From Stercorarius parasiticus (Eukaryota; Chordata; Aves; Charadriiformes; Stercorariidae), in contig VWZL01001304.1 in the NCBI GenBank assembly GCA_013396915.1, positions 1,489,501 to 1,553,500 of the forward strand: 64,000 bases of DNA. The letters run 5' to 3'. The position numbers were made by a program, and so were the translations under genes. Of this stretch, positions 40,134 to 51,254 are shown in pieces; the stretch's first letter is position 1; each line of letters opens with the position of its first letter. The notes below the pieces were generated by a model, which was not told the origin of the DNA, did not search any database, and saw only the letters and a program-made list of their open reading frames with translations.

Positions 40134-40549
40134 ATCATAGAATTACAGAATGGTTTGGGTTGGAAGGAACCTTAAAAATCACCTTGTTCCACCCCCCCTG
40201 CCATGGGCAAGGACACCTCCCACTAGACCAGGCTGCTCAAAGCCTCATCCAGCCTGGCCTTGAACACTTCCAGGGATGGGGTATCCACAACTTACCTGGG
40301 CAACTTGTTACAGTGCCTCACCACCCTCGCAGTAAAGAATTTCTTCCTGATATCCAATCTAAATCTACCCTCTTTCAGTTTAAAACTGTTAGCCCTTGTC
40401 CTATCGCTACAATCTCTGATAAGGAGTCCCTCCCCATCCTTCCTGTAGGCCCCCTTTAGGTACTGGAAGGCTGCTATAAGGTCTCCCTGGAGCCTTCTCT
40501 TCTCCAGGCTGAACAATGCCAACTCTCTCAGCCTGTCTTCATAGGAAGT
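40134..40549 (-). mobile_element. CR1 LINE 3' fragment, possible 9 bp target duplication
   Basis: On the minus strand this is the 3' ~415 bp of an avian-type CR1. It shows the familiar antisense run CAGAATGGTTTGGGTTGGAA at its 3' end, octamer-like ATTCTGTA/ATTCTATG units at the very tail, and the ORF2 C-terminus inside. Homology stops at CTTCATAGG, where full copies continue. Both edges are flanked by TAAAGAAAA (40125-40133 and 40550-40558), which could be a target-site duplication. Confidence 0.93.
40223..40549 (-). pseudogene. CR1 ORF2 C-terminus with nonsense codon
   Basis: The frame runs leftward through [20 protein letters not shown] and [23 protein letters not shown], the CR1 reverse-transcriptase tail. 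A TAA then occurs at 40292-40294 where sister copies have a GAA or GCA codon. The family frame continues to a TAG at 40223-40225. Only the extreme C-terminus is present, so it is dead by truncation as well as by the stop. Confidence 0.85.
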
Positions 40550-41853
40550 TAAAGAAAATTTTGGGAGCACTTTGACTCTGCAGTCAGTTTTCATGGAAGT
40601 ATGTATGGGGGGAAGAAGAAATATGAAAGAACTGATTACAATTAATAGTTGAACTGACTTGTGAAAAATATTCTGCTGAGATATGAATCAGGAAAATCAT
40701 GGTGAGAGCAATAATTTGCAGATAGAAGACATTTTAAAGAGTAAAAGGGAATGACAATTAGGGCAACTTCAAACCACTGAGACTGCAATGACTGGGCATG
40801 CATGCTCTGCCGGCTGATGAAGAAAGTGAAAAGACCAATAATGATGTTTGTCATTTTCATTGACTTTTGTTTCAGCTTGGTGGAAAGCTGCAAAATCACA
40901 CGGCATTCAGGTCAGATAATTTTAATTATGAAGGCTGTGTTTGAAGACTCCTTCAGTCTTACAAAAAAATTAATGAAAAATTACACAAGTCAAAGCTTGG
41001 TATAATATAAGGAAGCATAGAATCACTATAGCTTTTCATCATAATCTTAAACTAGACAGTAAGAATGATAAATGAGGCAGAGGTCATGACTTGAGATGAT
41101 CTAAAGTTAAGGTCCCTAAGTAACACAGATGACATCACACAGCTGAAAAAAAATGCTTGAATTATTGATGAATCAAATTAATAATTAACCTTGGAAGATT
41201 GGTTTGGTCAACTTTGACTCATAATAAATGCCAAGAAGATGAAGTGGCTGTGACATGAAAAAGAAGCAATAGGAAGGGCAAGTGAAATGTGGCATCTGTG
41301 AAGTCAAAGAATATGCAAGACTCATATGTGCACAGAAGAAACTTGACCACTGCTGAGGTTTCCTTCAGGATGAGAATAAAAGGAGAAGCATTTCACAGGA
41401 ACTGATGAAATTATAAACTGATAAAAAAACTTACTTCTCAAAGTGCAAACATATCAAATCCATGCCCTAGCAGCCAGAATTACTTTACGGGCTGGAAGCA
41501 CTTACTTTAAATGAGAGAAACAACTAAGGCATTTGGCATGAGAGCAATTTGAAACACAATGGGCATTAAGTGAAAAGATTTTACATGAAGAAGGTGAAAG
41601 GAAAATTGTATATGAAGCCAAGGAAAGCCATTGGATATATCAAAAAGATAATGGCAGTAACACTGCAGAAGACATAACTGTTCACATGTAAATGCTACAA
41701 TAAATAATGGAAATGCACCAAAGTGTGCCTAGTGATCAAATGTCTGCTAGGTGTATGGCCTGATGCAAATTCAGGTTTTAATAAAGAAAGGTGGCCTGTG
41801 CAGGAGTGACCCATACAGCTTCCCTTGTCTGAAAAGATATTCTGTCATGAAAA

Positions 41854-42177
41854 GATCACAGAATCACAGAATGGTTTGGGTTGGAAGGAACCTTAAAAAT
41901 CACCTTGTTCCACCCCCCCTGCCATGGGCAAGGACACCTTCCCCTAGACCAGGTTGCTCAAAGCCTCATCCAGACTGGCCTTGAACGCTTCCAGGGATGG
42001 GGTATCCACAGCTTCCCTGGGCAACCTGTTCCAGTGCCTCACCACCCTCACAGTAAAGAATTTCTTCCTGATATCCGATCTAAATCTACCCTCTTTCAGT
42101 TTGAAGCCGTTACGCCGTGTCCTATCGCTACAATCCCTGATAAAGAGTCCCTCCCCATCCTTCCTGTAGGCCCCCTT
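41854..42177 (-). mobile_element. CR1 LINE 3' fragment cut at an N
   Basis: A second minus-strand avian CR1 copy 1.3 kb from the first, in the same orientation and about 94% identical by eye (some 18-20 differences over ~320 bases). Its tail has two ATTCTGTG octamers. The homology ends exactly at the single N at 42178, after which the sequence is unrelated, so the true 5' extent is hidden or the assembly is faulty there. Confidence 0.92.
41944..42177 (-). pseudogene. CR1 ORF2 C-terminus, frame intact
   Basis: About 77 codons of the ORF2 tail remain open, from [20 protein letters not shown] through RHWNRLPREAVDTPSLEAF to a TAG at 41944-41946. The first copy has a stop inside the equivalent stretch; this one does not, which fits a slightly younger or simply luckier copy. 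Catalytic domains are missing. Confidence 0.85.
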
Positions 42178-42178
42178 N
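42178..42178. other. ambiguous base / probable assembly junction
   Basis: A lone N at the exact point where CR1 similarity breaks off. It may mark a collapsed or closed gap. Confidence 0.7.
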
Positions 42179-45011
42179 GAGCTTCTCGTCACATGAGAAA
42201 TGGACAAAAACAGTGGATAACCACAATGTCTGAACAAATGATTTAACTTCCGGACAGGAATGGAGGGGAATAGCATACTTTAGGATATTTTGTCTTCAGA
42301 TATAACCTACTGGATATCTACTGCATTTGAATTAATGCACTTGCGACGTCACTTATAACCTTTTTTTTATGCTGCTAGTAGCGTGGAATTGGGCAGGGAG
42401 GAGTGTTGGCCTGCCCCCCCCCGGTGAGCTTTAAACAGTGAAAACACAGAACCTCTCCTTTTGGTGAATCTCACTCATATAAATGGATTTGAAGTACTCT
42501 TGTTGTGTATCAGATAGATTAGGATATCAAGCATCACTTGCAGGATTCTAGCTTGGAAGATGATCAATTTACTGTAGTTACGAAGTAAAAAGAAAAGGCC
42601 TCCTCATTTTCACCAGACCTGCAGTTCTGTTCGTATGGAACTGGCTGTCTGCATAACAAGTTAGGCCTCTTTACACTTGTGTAAACATTTTGCTATGTTC
42701 TCTTTTCTGAAAATGATTTACATACAGAAGTAGAAATAAAAATGCTGGGCCCTTTACTCATTCTTTCCAGAACATGGGTATTTTATGGATGCTGTAAAGG
42801 AGACTCATGTGGCTGGGCCTCAAGGGCATGGTGAACTTTGCAGGGTGGCTCACATGCAGCAACACTCCTGCTCCCACTCCTTATGTCAGTGTATGTCATA
42901 GCAGGTAATCTAACAGATGCCCTGCAACAGTATTAATCCCCCAGGTGTATCAGAATCTGTTCATTGCTTTTCTCCCCACCCTTCTGGGTTGCAGTATTTT
43001 ACCCTCTGAAGGGAATGGCTTCACTTCTCTCCCTCCTCAAACAGAACTGTCTTTGGCCCTTGTGCTATCTTGCACTTTTGATGCTAGAAGACTGGTACAT
43101 GAGCACTTACCTGATCATCTCTTTATTCTTTTTGGTCCTATGTACCATGTAACTGAGTCTTTTCGGATTAATGTGAGCATAAGAACCACCTGAGACACTC
43201 AAATCATTCTGATGAGAAAAGCCCAAAGTTTAAAATAGTCAGAGGTTGACAAAGTCCTTATTTGAGTGTTGCTTTATGCTTTTATTTTTTCTTAATCTGT
43301 TCAGAAATGGCCCATAGAATCCTGTTGCCCTATGTGAAGGGATATATAAGTATAAGAATTGCTTGAGCTGCCTGGAGTTCAATAATGTAAACCATCTTGC
43401 ATAAGAACTAGGGGGAAAATATTAAATTCAGAGCACATACCTGCCATTACAAATTTATCAGTGCAAATAAAAAAAAAGCATGTTGTTTCTGTCAAAGACT
43501 CTGCATGGAGGTATGCCATTTTGTACTGGCAGCATCTAATGATATTTCAGTCTTCTTACTCACTTATCAGAAAGAAACACACTTGCAGGACTGGAAACGA
43601 ACACTTTTCCCCCTTTCAAACTCATATATTATTTAAAATTACAAAATATTACTTTGAAACTCTACATAAATTCTGGAAAATGTGTAATACTTACCCTACA
43701 GCATAACCAAGTTAAACTCAAATTCACTATGTACGGAGAACTTTGCCAGCCAGCTAAGTAGAGTCTGTAGACATCTTGATACACTTGCGCAGTTCTCAAG
43801 GACATCAACTGGGAACAAGTGTGAAGATCAAGGGCAGTTAAGTCCCTTGCAACCAATTTTTTTTTTATTTTAATTCTGCATATATTTAACTCTTTGGCTG
43901 ACATACTCCCTTTACAGTATTGCAAAACAACCCCTATTATTCAATGTGTAAGCTTGTTTTAAACATTGTGGTTGCTTTGTGCCAATACTTAACTTGGTCA
44001 AGTGATCTCTGGAAAATTTTTACCTGTTTTTATTCCTTTTTTTGTAGATTATCTTTGAACAAACAGGTGTATTTTTACAGATGGTTTATTCAGAATCATT
44101 GAAGTGTGACATAGTGAAGTTCACTACGTCTGGTCTGATTGCCCAGCACTTTTTCTGTTCAGTTGCTTAAATTCCATTTTTCTAGTTCTGCCCCATGAAG
44201 CATTTCTAAAAAAGGAAGGGCAAAAGTAAAATTACAAGGCAACAGAGAAAGTATTTTGGATGCAAAGTTTTTGGCATTTCTTGTACATGTGACTTTCACC
44301 CCCTGACACTGCACATTTTCCTGAGAAGAAAAAAGGTCTGCCAAATATGGAGCTCAAGAGTAAGAGAAGGCTGAGCTTTAATTCAATATTCCCGAACTCT
44401 TTTTGTTGATGGGATATATTCATTGTAAACTTTCTATATTCTTTTGTCACTGCACAATTTTACAAAGACTAGAAGCTTTCCAAAGAGCAGCATATTTTAT
44501 TTTTCAAAAAAAGTCATCACTATTTCCAACAGCAGTCTGGCACCTTTTTGCTTTAGAGGGGCAATGAATAAACTACATAGTTTATGTTGTTAACATCAGG
44601 GGTTTTTTAAACATTCTCTTCACATAATCCTTAATTGCAAACTTTTTATATAACAGCCATTAGTACACTTAAAATATATTTTTAAATGTTTTAAATCCTT
44701 CTTTTCTTTACTGATTTGCTCAAATGGTTAAACAACCTTTCATGCAAAGCAATCTCATAAAATATCTATGAGGAAAACATAATTTTACTTGCTTTCTTTC
44801 AAAGATTTCTGATATAATAGAGATATGCATTAGTAATTAAAAAAAAACCACCCTAAACCACAGGAGTATGGGTTTGAGATTTCTGACAAGAACGTAATGC
44901 TTTCTGTCTTTCATACCCCACTTCCTGACCTGAAGAGGTTAGTTGACCTTCAGTCTTTTGCGATGCTGAATACCAGTAAAAATGTGCTCTGGAAGCAAAA
45001 GAAAGGGAAGG
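42179..45011. other. non-coding stretch, no gene seen
   Basis: AT-rich sequence with a nine-C run at 42414-42422. Overlapping frames at 42945-43193, 43461-43706 and 43662-43925 have no recognisable content. Confidence 0.65.
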
Positions 45012-45215
45012 TGTCCTAGTAGTTCATGGTAGTTGAATGGACAAGATGTCATGAGGCTAATTAAACTTCTATCCCAGCTCTATTAGTCACTTACCCCTAT
45101 GACCTAAGTCACTTCTCTTTTCTTTGCCTACCTCTCCAAGGTTTGGACTGAAATGTCTGAGCAGGCTAAAATAATTTTGAGGACACATATTTGTAGAGAG
45201 CTTGACACTGTGAAT
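45012..45215 (+). mobile_element. MIR-like CORE-SINE, plus strand
   Basis: The order of blocks follows a MIR: a degraded tRNA-like head with a TAGTTCATGGTAGTTGAATG run, then ATCCCAGCTCTATTAGTCACTTA, then the core GACCTAAGTCACTTCTCTTT followed by CTTTGCCTACCTC. The tail (GAGGACACATATTTGTAGAGAG) corresponds to the family's '...gtttgtaaagcgctt...'. This is the most complete MIR-like copy in the window and must be very old. The call rests on memory of the family consensus. Confidence 0.72.
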
Positions 45216-45732
45216 GGTTGATCCTTTTTAAATGCTTAGGTACTACTGCACAGGAAACAAATCATAAAGGCCATTTGGAGGATAATTAAAAGCTTTGTTC
45301 TTTGCAATGAAGTTTGCTTAAAACATACCCACGTCACCTTATTGCAGACCACAGTTACTGTCTTGCAGTTATTGAACTCTCTTTTTATGCCAATGCCAGA
45401 TTTTTTGCGGCAGAGGTAGGGAAAAAGACAATTTTTAACATAGATCATTTCACTAATCTATTGCACATACTCAAAGTATATTTTTGGATGATTCAGAAGG
45501 GTTGAAGGATGTAGTATGAAATGGAATTCTGAGGATATCTGCTGTTACTCAGGACTCAGTGAGAAAATACACTGAACCTTAACGAAAAATTTGTAGATTT
45601 ATGTATGTATATATGATATAGGTTAATCCCAGTGGACAGCTAAACACCATAGAGCCACTTGCACACTTCCCCACGCCCTTGCTGGGGGAAGAGGAAAGGG
45701 AAAATAAAAGTAAGAAAACTTGGGGGTTGAGA
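45216..45732. other. non-coding spacer
   Basis: AT-rich sequence. Frames on opposite strands at 45236-45505 overlap each other and are unsupported. Confidence 0.55.
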
Positions 45733-45797
45733 TAATAACAACAACATCAACAATTATATAATAATAATGATGATGATGATAATAACAATAATAAAAT
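45733..45797. repeat. compound trinucleotide microsatellite
   Basis: A mixture of AAC/ATA/ATG units (ATAACAACAACATCAACAA, then ATAATAATGATGATGATGAT, then AATAACAATAATAA). It is probably length-variable between individuals. Confidence 0.85.
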
Positions 45798-48473
45798 AAG
45801 TAAAGGGTAAGTGGAAGAAGAGAAAAGAAAACAAAACAAGTGATGCAAAGTCAACCACCCACCACGTCCCATGAGTAGAGTGATGCCCAGCCAGTTCCTG
45901 AGCAAAACATGGTTAACCCTCCTAAGCACCCCTATTTTCCCTTTCATTGCTGAGCATGACGTTATATGGTATGTAATGTCTCTTTGACTAGTTTGGGTCA
46001 TTGGCCCAGTTGTCTCCCTCCCAAGGTATTGCACAGCCTCACAGTCTATTCTCTTGGGGGAGCAGAGTGAGAAACGGAGAAGGGTTTGACGCTATGCAAA
46101 CATTGATCAGCAAAAGCTAGGACATTAGTGTGTTATCAGTATTGGTTTTGGTCAAAAATCTAAAACACAGCCCTATATGAGTTGTTATGAAGAAGATTAA
46201 CTCTATCCTAGCCAGGCTCAGTACAATATATATTATGTAAACATTTATTTTTTTTAAACTGATAGTAATTTATTTTTTTCCCTGCCAACATCAGTCAGAG
46301 TTATTGCATTTTTCTTCTATAATATATGATAAACAATTAAAAGCAATCTAGAGACTGCAGATTCTTAGCCTGTCCAAGGTGATTGCGGAAGAAATGCAGA
46401 ATTCCAAATTAAAGCCTTTGAATGAAAAAGTTTGCATTTTTTTAACTTTCAAGGGGAAAAAGCACATCACAAGCTGTTGTATGAAACAATTACCCATATG
46501 GTTTCACACTTACAAGTTACAGAATACCTTAGGCCTTAAAAACATATATTTACCTTTGCTGCAGTGTACTAAAGTATTTGTTTATAGAACTGGGTGAAAT
46601 TCTGCGCTCAGATACAGTGTTCACCACACAGACTATTTTTGGCCAAAATGATTTGCAAATATATATTACATTGATGGTGGGTTTTTTGTTTCTCCAAAAA
46701 CCTTGAAAGTGCATTAAGGTTCAAAGTGTTTTGTTTCAGTAGTACCTGATAAATTGTATATTGAAAGTGTTCTTAGAGGACAGCTTAAAAGTCAACCTCA
46801 CAGGGACTTTTCATTCAATTCCTAGGACAGTTTCAACTGTCCTGGTCCCATTTGCAAAGTGTAGTTCTTCCATAACATCCTACTTTCTCTACATCCTGTA
46901 ATCTATTTTTACTCTAAAGTCTACAAACTTGATATATTCTGAAAATAGCAATATTCCTATCTCCTTTCCTTTTTTCCCGATGGATATATATCTGAGCTCC
47001 CACAGCTCACTGTAATTTGTAAGGCTTTGTTTCTGCTGACAGATGTTATACAGAATTCAGTAGAATGTGGTGTCTACACAGCACTGTGGGAACTTGAATG
47101 ACCCCATGCAGATAAGCTCATTTGTGTTATGTGTTTATATCAATAACTTGTAGGAAGATGGTTGAGCTGCACAAAACTGTTAACAATACCTTTGATAATG
47201 CACCCTGAAAATGTGATCCCTGGAACACATCACTTCTGTTTAATACTAAGAAACACATCAGTGTAAAGAAAGGATTTTGCACCTAAAAGAAAGCACATTG
47301 GTGCAAATAGACAGATTAAATATTTGAAAAGCTCACAAATTAGTTCAGCTATGCAAAATAAATTGCTAACATTATGGTCAAATAAATATAAACCTTAAAT
47401 CAAACACCAACCTTTAGAAAAATCAGTTTTCATTTATTTGTTTTCTTAGGCAAATAAAAACTGTCCCAGAGGAAACTCACAATGCTTTCAGGTTCTTTAT
47501 TTCCTCAGGCCACCTCTACCACATCCTCTGTCCTCCTGCGCCATTCCAAAGGTGTGATCAAAGTTTTTCCTTATTAGGCACTGGAAGAGAGGGGCGAGTG
47601 TAATTGTGTTGGGAGGAACAATTCATTTTCATCTAAAATTTCTGAAGAAACTTTCTTGTGAGGAAGCAAAGGTTTGCTCAGTAGCAGTATTGATTTCTGT
47701 CAGAGATTATTGCATCTTCTTCTAATGCACTGCCAGGTAGGAATTATACTTATGTACTTGGGGGAATTGCAATAACAATAGATGATTCAGATGTCTCTGT
47801 ACGCAGGACTAATAGTGATTAGTATATAGAAATAGCAAACAGACTTTGTGCATTGTCCATAGACGGTGTTCTTCTGATATTTATAAATGAAGAGAAATAA
47901 ATGACAAACTGGTTAAACAAAATATTAAAATTTGCATATTTTTACTGCATTTTATTTGGCAAAGTGTTTGAATCTTCCTCATTCTTGATGCCTGGGATGA
48001 TTGAGCCCAAATCATTGTCTGGTACTATTGCAATACAAATTCTACCAATTTACAATTACAAAAAAAGTTTGGCATTGACTAAATAGTTTGCTGAAAATAC
48101 CTAATTCATCTCTTATACTTTGAATCACCGACTCTAGTTCCTCTTTCAACCTTTCTACCTTTCAGACTTTCTACATAAAACAGTCTCATATTTAGGAGTC
48201 ACCAAGACTGCTGAAGTCAGTTAGTATTGCTGTTTATTTTAAGAGAAGGAAAGACTTCTCCTTGCTGGCTGACTACAAATGTTCACAATGCATCCTTGGC
48301 AAAAAAAGACCATGAAAGTGAACAGGGTTTGGCAAATTTTTCCAATTGTACATTGAAAATTCAGCACATTGTAACTGCAAGTAATGTGGATGTTTTATAT
48401 CACAATCCTGCATGCTAACATTACTCAAAGATAAATGTCCTTGATAAACCCTATCATTTTCACACTTTGAGTG
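45798..48473. other. non-coding stretch, no gene seen
   Basis: AT-rich unique-looking sequence; frames at 46379 and 47901 are short and unrecognised. Confidence 0.65.
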
Positions 48474-48572
48474 TAAAGTGTTGAAATAAAAAGCTGATGA
48501 AGCATAAAGTGTTGAAGTAGCATGTTATTTTCAACATTTTAGCTGTCATTTGCCATTTATTTCAACACTTTA
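48474..48572. repeat. near-symmetrical palindrome built from AAAGTGTTGAA motifs
   Basis: A perfect 17 bp inverted repeat (TAAAGTGTTGAAATAAA at 48474-48490 and its complement at 48556-48572) encloses a second, weaker pair of the same motif (48505-48517 forward, 48528-48540 reverse). The whole ~100 bp therefore reads as two motifs forward then two reversed. It is either a small fold-back transposon (MITE-like) or a clustered binding site. There is no coding capacity. Confidence 0.8.
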
Positions 48573-49117
48573 TATAGTACATTAAAAGTAAAAGTCTGTC
48601 AAGTAAGCATTTGGAGGCCTGAGGAGGTAAAGATGCCTCTGAGCAGCAATAGACACTGGTGGCACCACAGGTGGGTCAGAGACTGTGAGAGGAAGACTGA
48701 ACTAGCCATAAAGTTACAGGGCTAAAGACCACAGGAGGGTCTGTGGAGGTCCAGGGGCAGTGGAGGTGTGAAGCAGCACTGAAAGCGTTCCATACAGAAC
48801 GTTCTTCAGGAGCAACATGAGACTAGCTGAGGATAGCAGGATGCAACCATACACCTTTCATACAAGAGTATGAATGTGTAGTGGTGAGGCATCACTACCT
48901 GCTCATAGCAGCAGGTATTTGTGGATGACTGGGTACCAAGATGCATTGCACTGACCCAATCAATCCTGGATATGTTGTGGGCAACCCTCTAACTTCTGTG
49001 CAATGGAAAATTCTTTAGACAGTGCCATCCATGCTTCTGAGGGCCATCGCCACCTTTTGTGTAATATCATAACCATTTCAGAAAAAAGACATTGATTTAA
49101 AGGTTTTTATGGTCAGT
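48573..49117. other. GC-richer non-coding block
   Basis: The part from 48600 to about 49010 is richer in G and in AGG/GTGG words than its surroundings and has no long frame. I do not recognise an element; an old decayed repeat is possible. Confidence 0.45.
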
Positions 49118-49232
49118 TAAGGACTTGTCTACCAGGTAGTCAAATTAATTTTAAATCCAAATTTAAAGTGTATTAGTTAAAGTTCATTGAATCCTCACGC
49201 GAGCATCTTTCGAAGTGAACTAAGTTAAATAC
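49118..49232 (+). mobile_element. old dispersed repeat remnant, class uncertain
   Basis: The run AAGGACTTGTCTACCAGGTA, then ATTTAAAGTGTATTAGTTAA, then GTTCATTGAATCCTCACGCG resembles an archosaur/turtle dispersed repeat of the form 'cttgtctacac...taaagtgcattagttaaagtgcattaaatcctcatgtg'. I cannot name the family or place it as DNA transposon or SINE. A similar opening (GGGCTCGTCTGCACTACC) occurs at 53518-53535. Confidence 0.4.
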
Positions 49233-50944
49233 TGCTACTATATTTCTGAGGCTGCCCACATGACTGTTTAATGTTCTCTAAATACTCTACTTTAGATTCA
49301 GAGCTTTAATTAATTCAAACTAATACATCTTGATGTCTTTGATTCAATACTTTTGGAAATAAGCTTTTCAACATTTTTAATCAACATAATTTTAATCAAC
49401 AGATTAGAGAAAAAAGTAGGAGTAAGCAGGACAGTATTCCCCATTTCTTCATCTTCCAGAGTTGCGTCAGTACTCATGTACATGAGGGAAAGCAGGGAAG
49501 TCAAAAGAGTGCTCCCTAGCTCTTTTCTTTTTTCTTCCTCATCAATTTCTCCCAGTCCCACTGTTTGGTCCAGGACCCACTTCAGTTACCTTAGGCCTAT
49601 TGTGATCATTAAGTGGCATCTAAGTGCCTAAGGCATGAGATAGTTCAGTAGGTTTCTAGTAAGCTGGATTCAACTTGTGACTCACAGGCTTTGTGAAGAG
49701 GTGTGTTCTTATGAAACCTGGGCATACAGGAGGTGGTGATATTTCTCCAGATTCACCATGGTATCATCACAGTGTTTGGATTACACTTGAGTACTGGTAC
49801 TTACATGTACTTCAACAGCAACTGTTTTCCTGGCAGGACAAGCAGAACTAAGAACCAACCCCCCCCCCCACTCCCTAGAGTTTCACTAGTACATTGAATA
49901 GGAAGGAAGAGCTCTTTTACCTTAAAGGCGAACATGTTTCCATTAACTGCTACTAAAAACACACATTCATATAGTGGTGTGAATGTGGTAAGCTCCTGGC
50001 ACAGGAAAAAAGTAAATAAAACAGCATATGCTCTACAAAAGCTGCTTGAGCACACTTCTGTGTTTCTCATACTTATATGGAAATTTGGTGCCAGTAAACT
50101 ATTACGCAGCTACTTCACAGACTGATCAAAATTAAGGCACAGAAAACAGCCTGATTTAGGTCTGATATTACTAATAAGGCACTAAATAAGGTAACCTTGT
50201 GTTGGAAAAACAGTGTTTTTTCACTGTGTTCTAAGACACAGGAGCTACATTTCCACAAAACAGATATAGATTTGTTCAACATTTAAATTTAAACCCACTA
50301 CAACTAAAACATACATTCACTTATTTTTCTTATTCTGGACAAGTTCTTTCAAGATAAACAAAAACACTGTTGTCTTACCAATGTGATTTCTTTGCTGGTA
50401 GAAGACCATAAGCTAAAATATTTAAAGTTCTTCAAAGTGTTCCCAATGTGGCAGTTACCTGTTCATTAACTGCTGGGAAATTGAATCTCTCAGGGGCACA
50501 AAAGGAGATGAAACCCAACTGTGTTGAGTTATATTTGGTGACATCACATGACAGTGTATTCTATACTGATCTGACACATTGGATCACATACTTTGTATTA
50601 TTCAGCATATTTTGAATCAATGGACCAAAATTATCCTGTCTTAATTCTGTTCACATGTGTAGAACTGCTCTAAGGAGGTGTCAGAACCTCTGTTTTTTCA
50701 TTTTCTGAGATCATTATCGGGGTGACATGTTACTTCTCAAACAAACCCACGATTTAATATAACAGTGGAAAGTTGCCATAGTGGCTAGCTTTAGCAGGTT
50801 CCTCTAAAAATGCCTGAAAAATCTGTGTAGTTTCTCAGAATACCCTAAAATCAAACATAGCAGGAAAGTACAGAAATCATAACAATATTTTGTGACAGCC
50901 TCTAAAATTTTTTTTGGTCTGTAATTTTTACCAGTCTTCATATG
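49233..50944. other. non-coding stretch, no gene seen
   Basis: AT-rich sequence. An 8 bp inverted repeat (CCTTAGGC / GCCTAAGG) at 49589-49633 recalls the palindromic family at 24776 but is too short to assign. An 11-C run lies at 49859-49869. Confidence 0.6.
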
Positions 50945-51074
50945 AAAAAAAAAAAACCCAAACCAAATCCAAAAAACATCCCCCCGCCCCCGAAAACCCC
51001 AAAGGTGGTCCTTTCATAATAATATTTCACCCTCCTTCCTAGCCTAGCCTTTTCTTCCTTTTTTTTTTTTTTTT
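50945..51074. repeat. A/C-rich and pyrimidine-rich low-complexity tract
   Basis: An A-run passes into CCCAAACCAAATCC and a block of three C-runs (50979-51000), and a T-run at 51059-51074 ends at the N gap. Such mixtures hamper sequencing, which explains the gap. The minus strand of the C block could form a short G-quadruplex. Confidence 0.75.
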
Positions 51075-51088
51075 NNNNNNNNNNNNNN
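51075..51088. other. assembly gap (14 N)
   Basis: Fourteen unknown bases directly after a poly-T run. The true length is not known. Confidence 0.97.
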
Positions 51089-51231
51089 ATTAGTGAAATA
51101 GAGGCTTGGGTAAGAAATAAAAAGGTTCCTTGGGGCAGGAAGAATAGATCCCTCTGCTCACCCCAGCTGATGGATGTTGATGCTACTCCACTCTCTTTCT
51201 TTCCGCCTTTTTCCTTCCCACTCCTGACCTC

Positions 51232-51254
51232 ATGCTGCTGCTGCTACTGCTGCA
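51232..51254. repeat. short (CTG)n repeat
   Basis: CATGCTGCTGCTGCTACTGC with one interruption; the CATG ends make it slightly palindromic. Confidence 0.8.

Larger units (their letters stand above)
39570..41850 (+). other. purine-biased block, possible decayed retroelement
   Basis: Over about 2.2 kb, excluding the CR1 insertion at 40134-40549, the + strand carries a marked excess of A and G. Several 60-base lines between 39841 and 40140 are about 70-75% purine, and 41221-41640 is about 65-73%. Nothing else in the window shows this over such a length. Sense strands of retroelement coding regions are often A/purine-rich, so a long-dead LTR or LINE interior is one explanation; an uncharacterised long transcript is another. 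I recognise no protein motif in it. Confidence 0.4.

Noticed and set aside
41881..42246. 121-codon plus-strand frame (and the similar one at 40160-40459)
   Set aside because: These are antisense readings of the CR1 ORF2 tail; the coding sense is the minus strand. The first also crosses the N.
49589..49633. CCTTAGGC/GCCTAAGG inverted repeat as a member of the 24776 palindrome family
   Set aside because: Eight-base arms are too short for assignment, although the words are similar.
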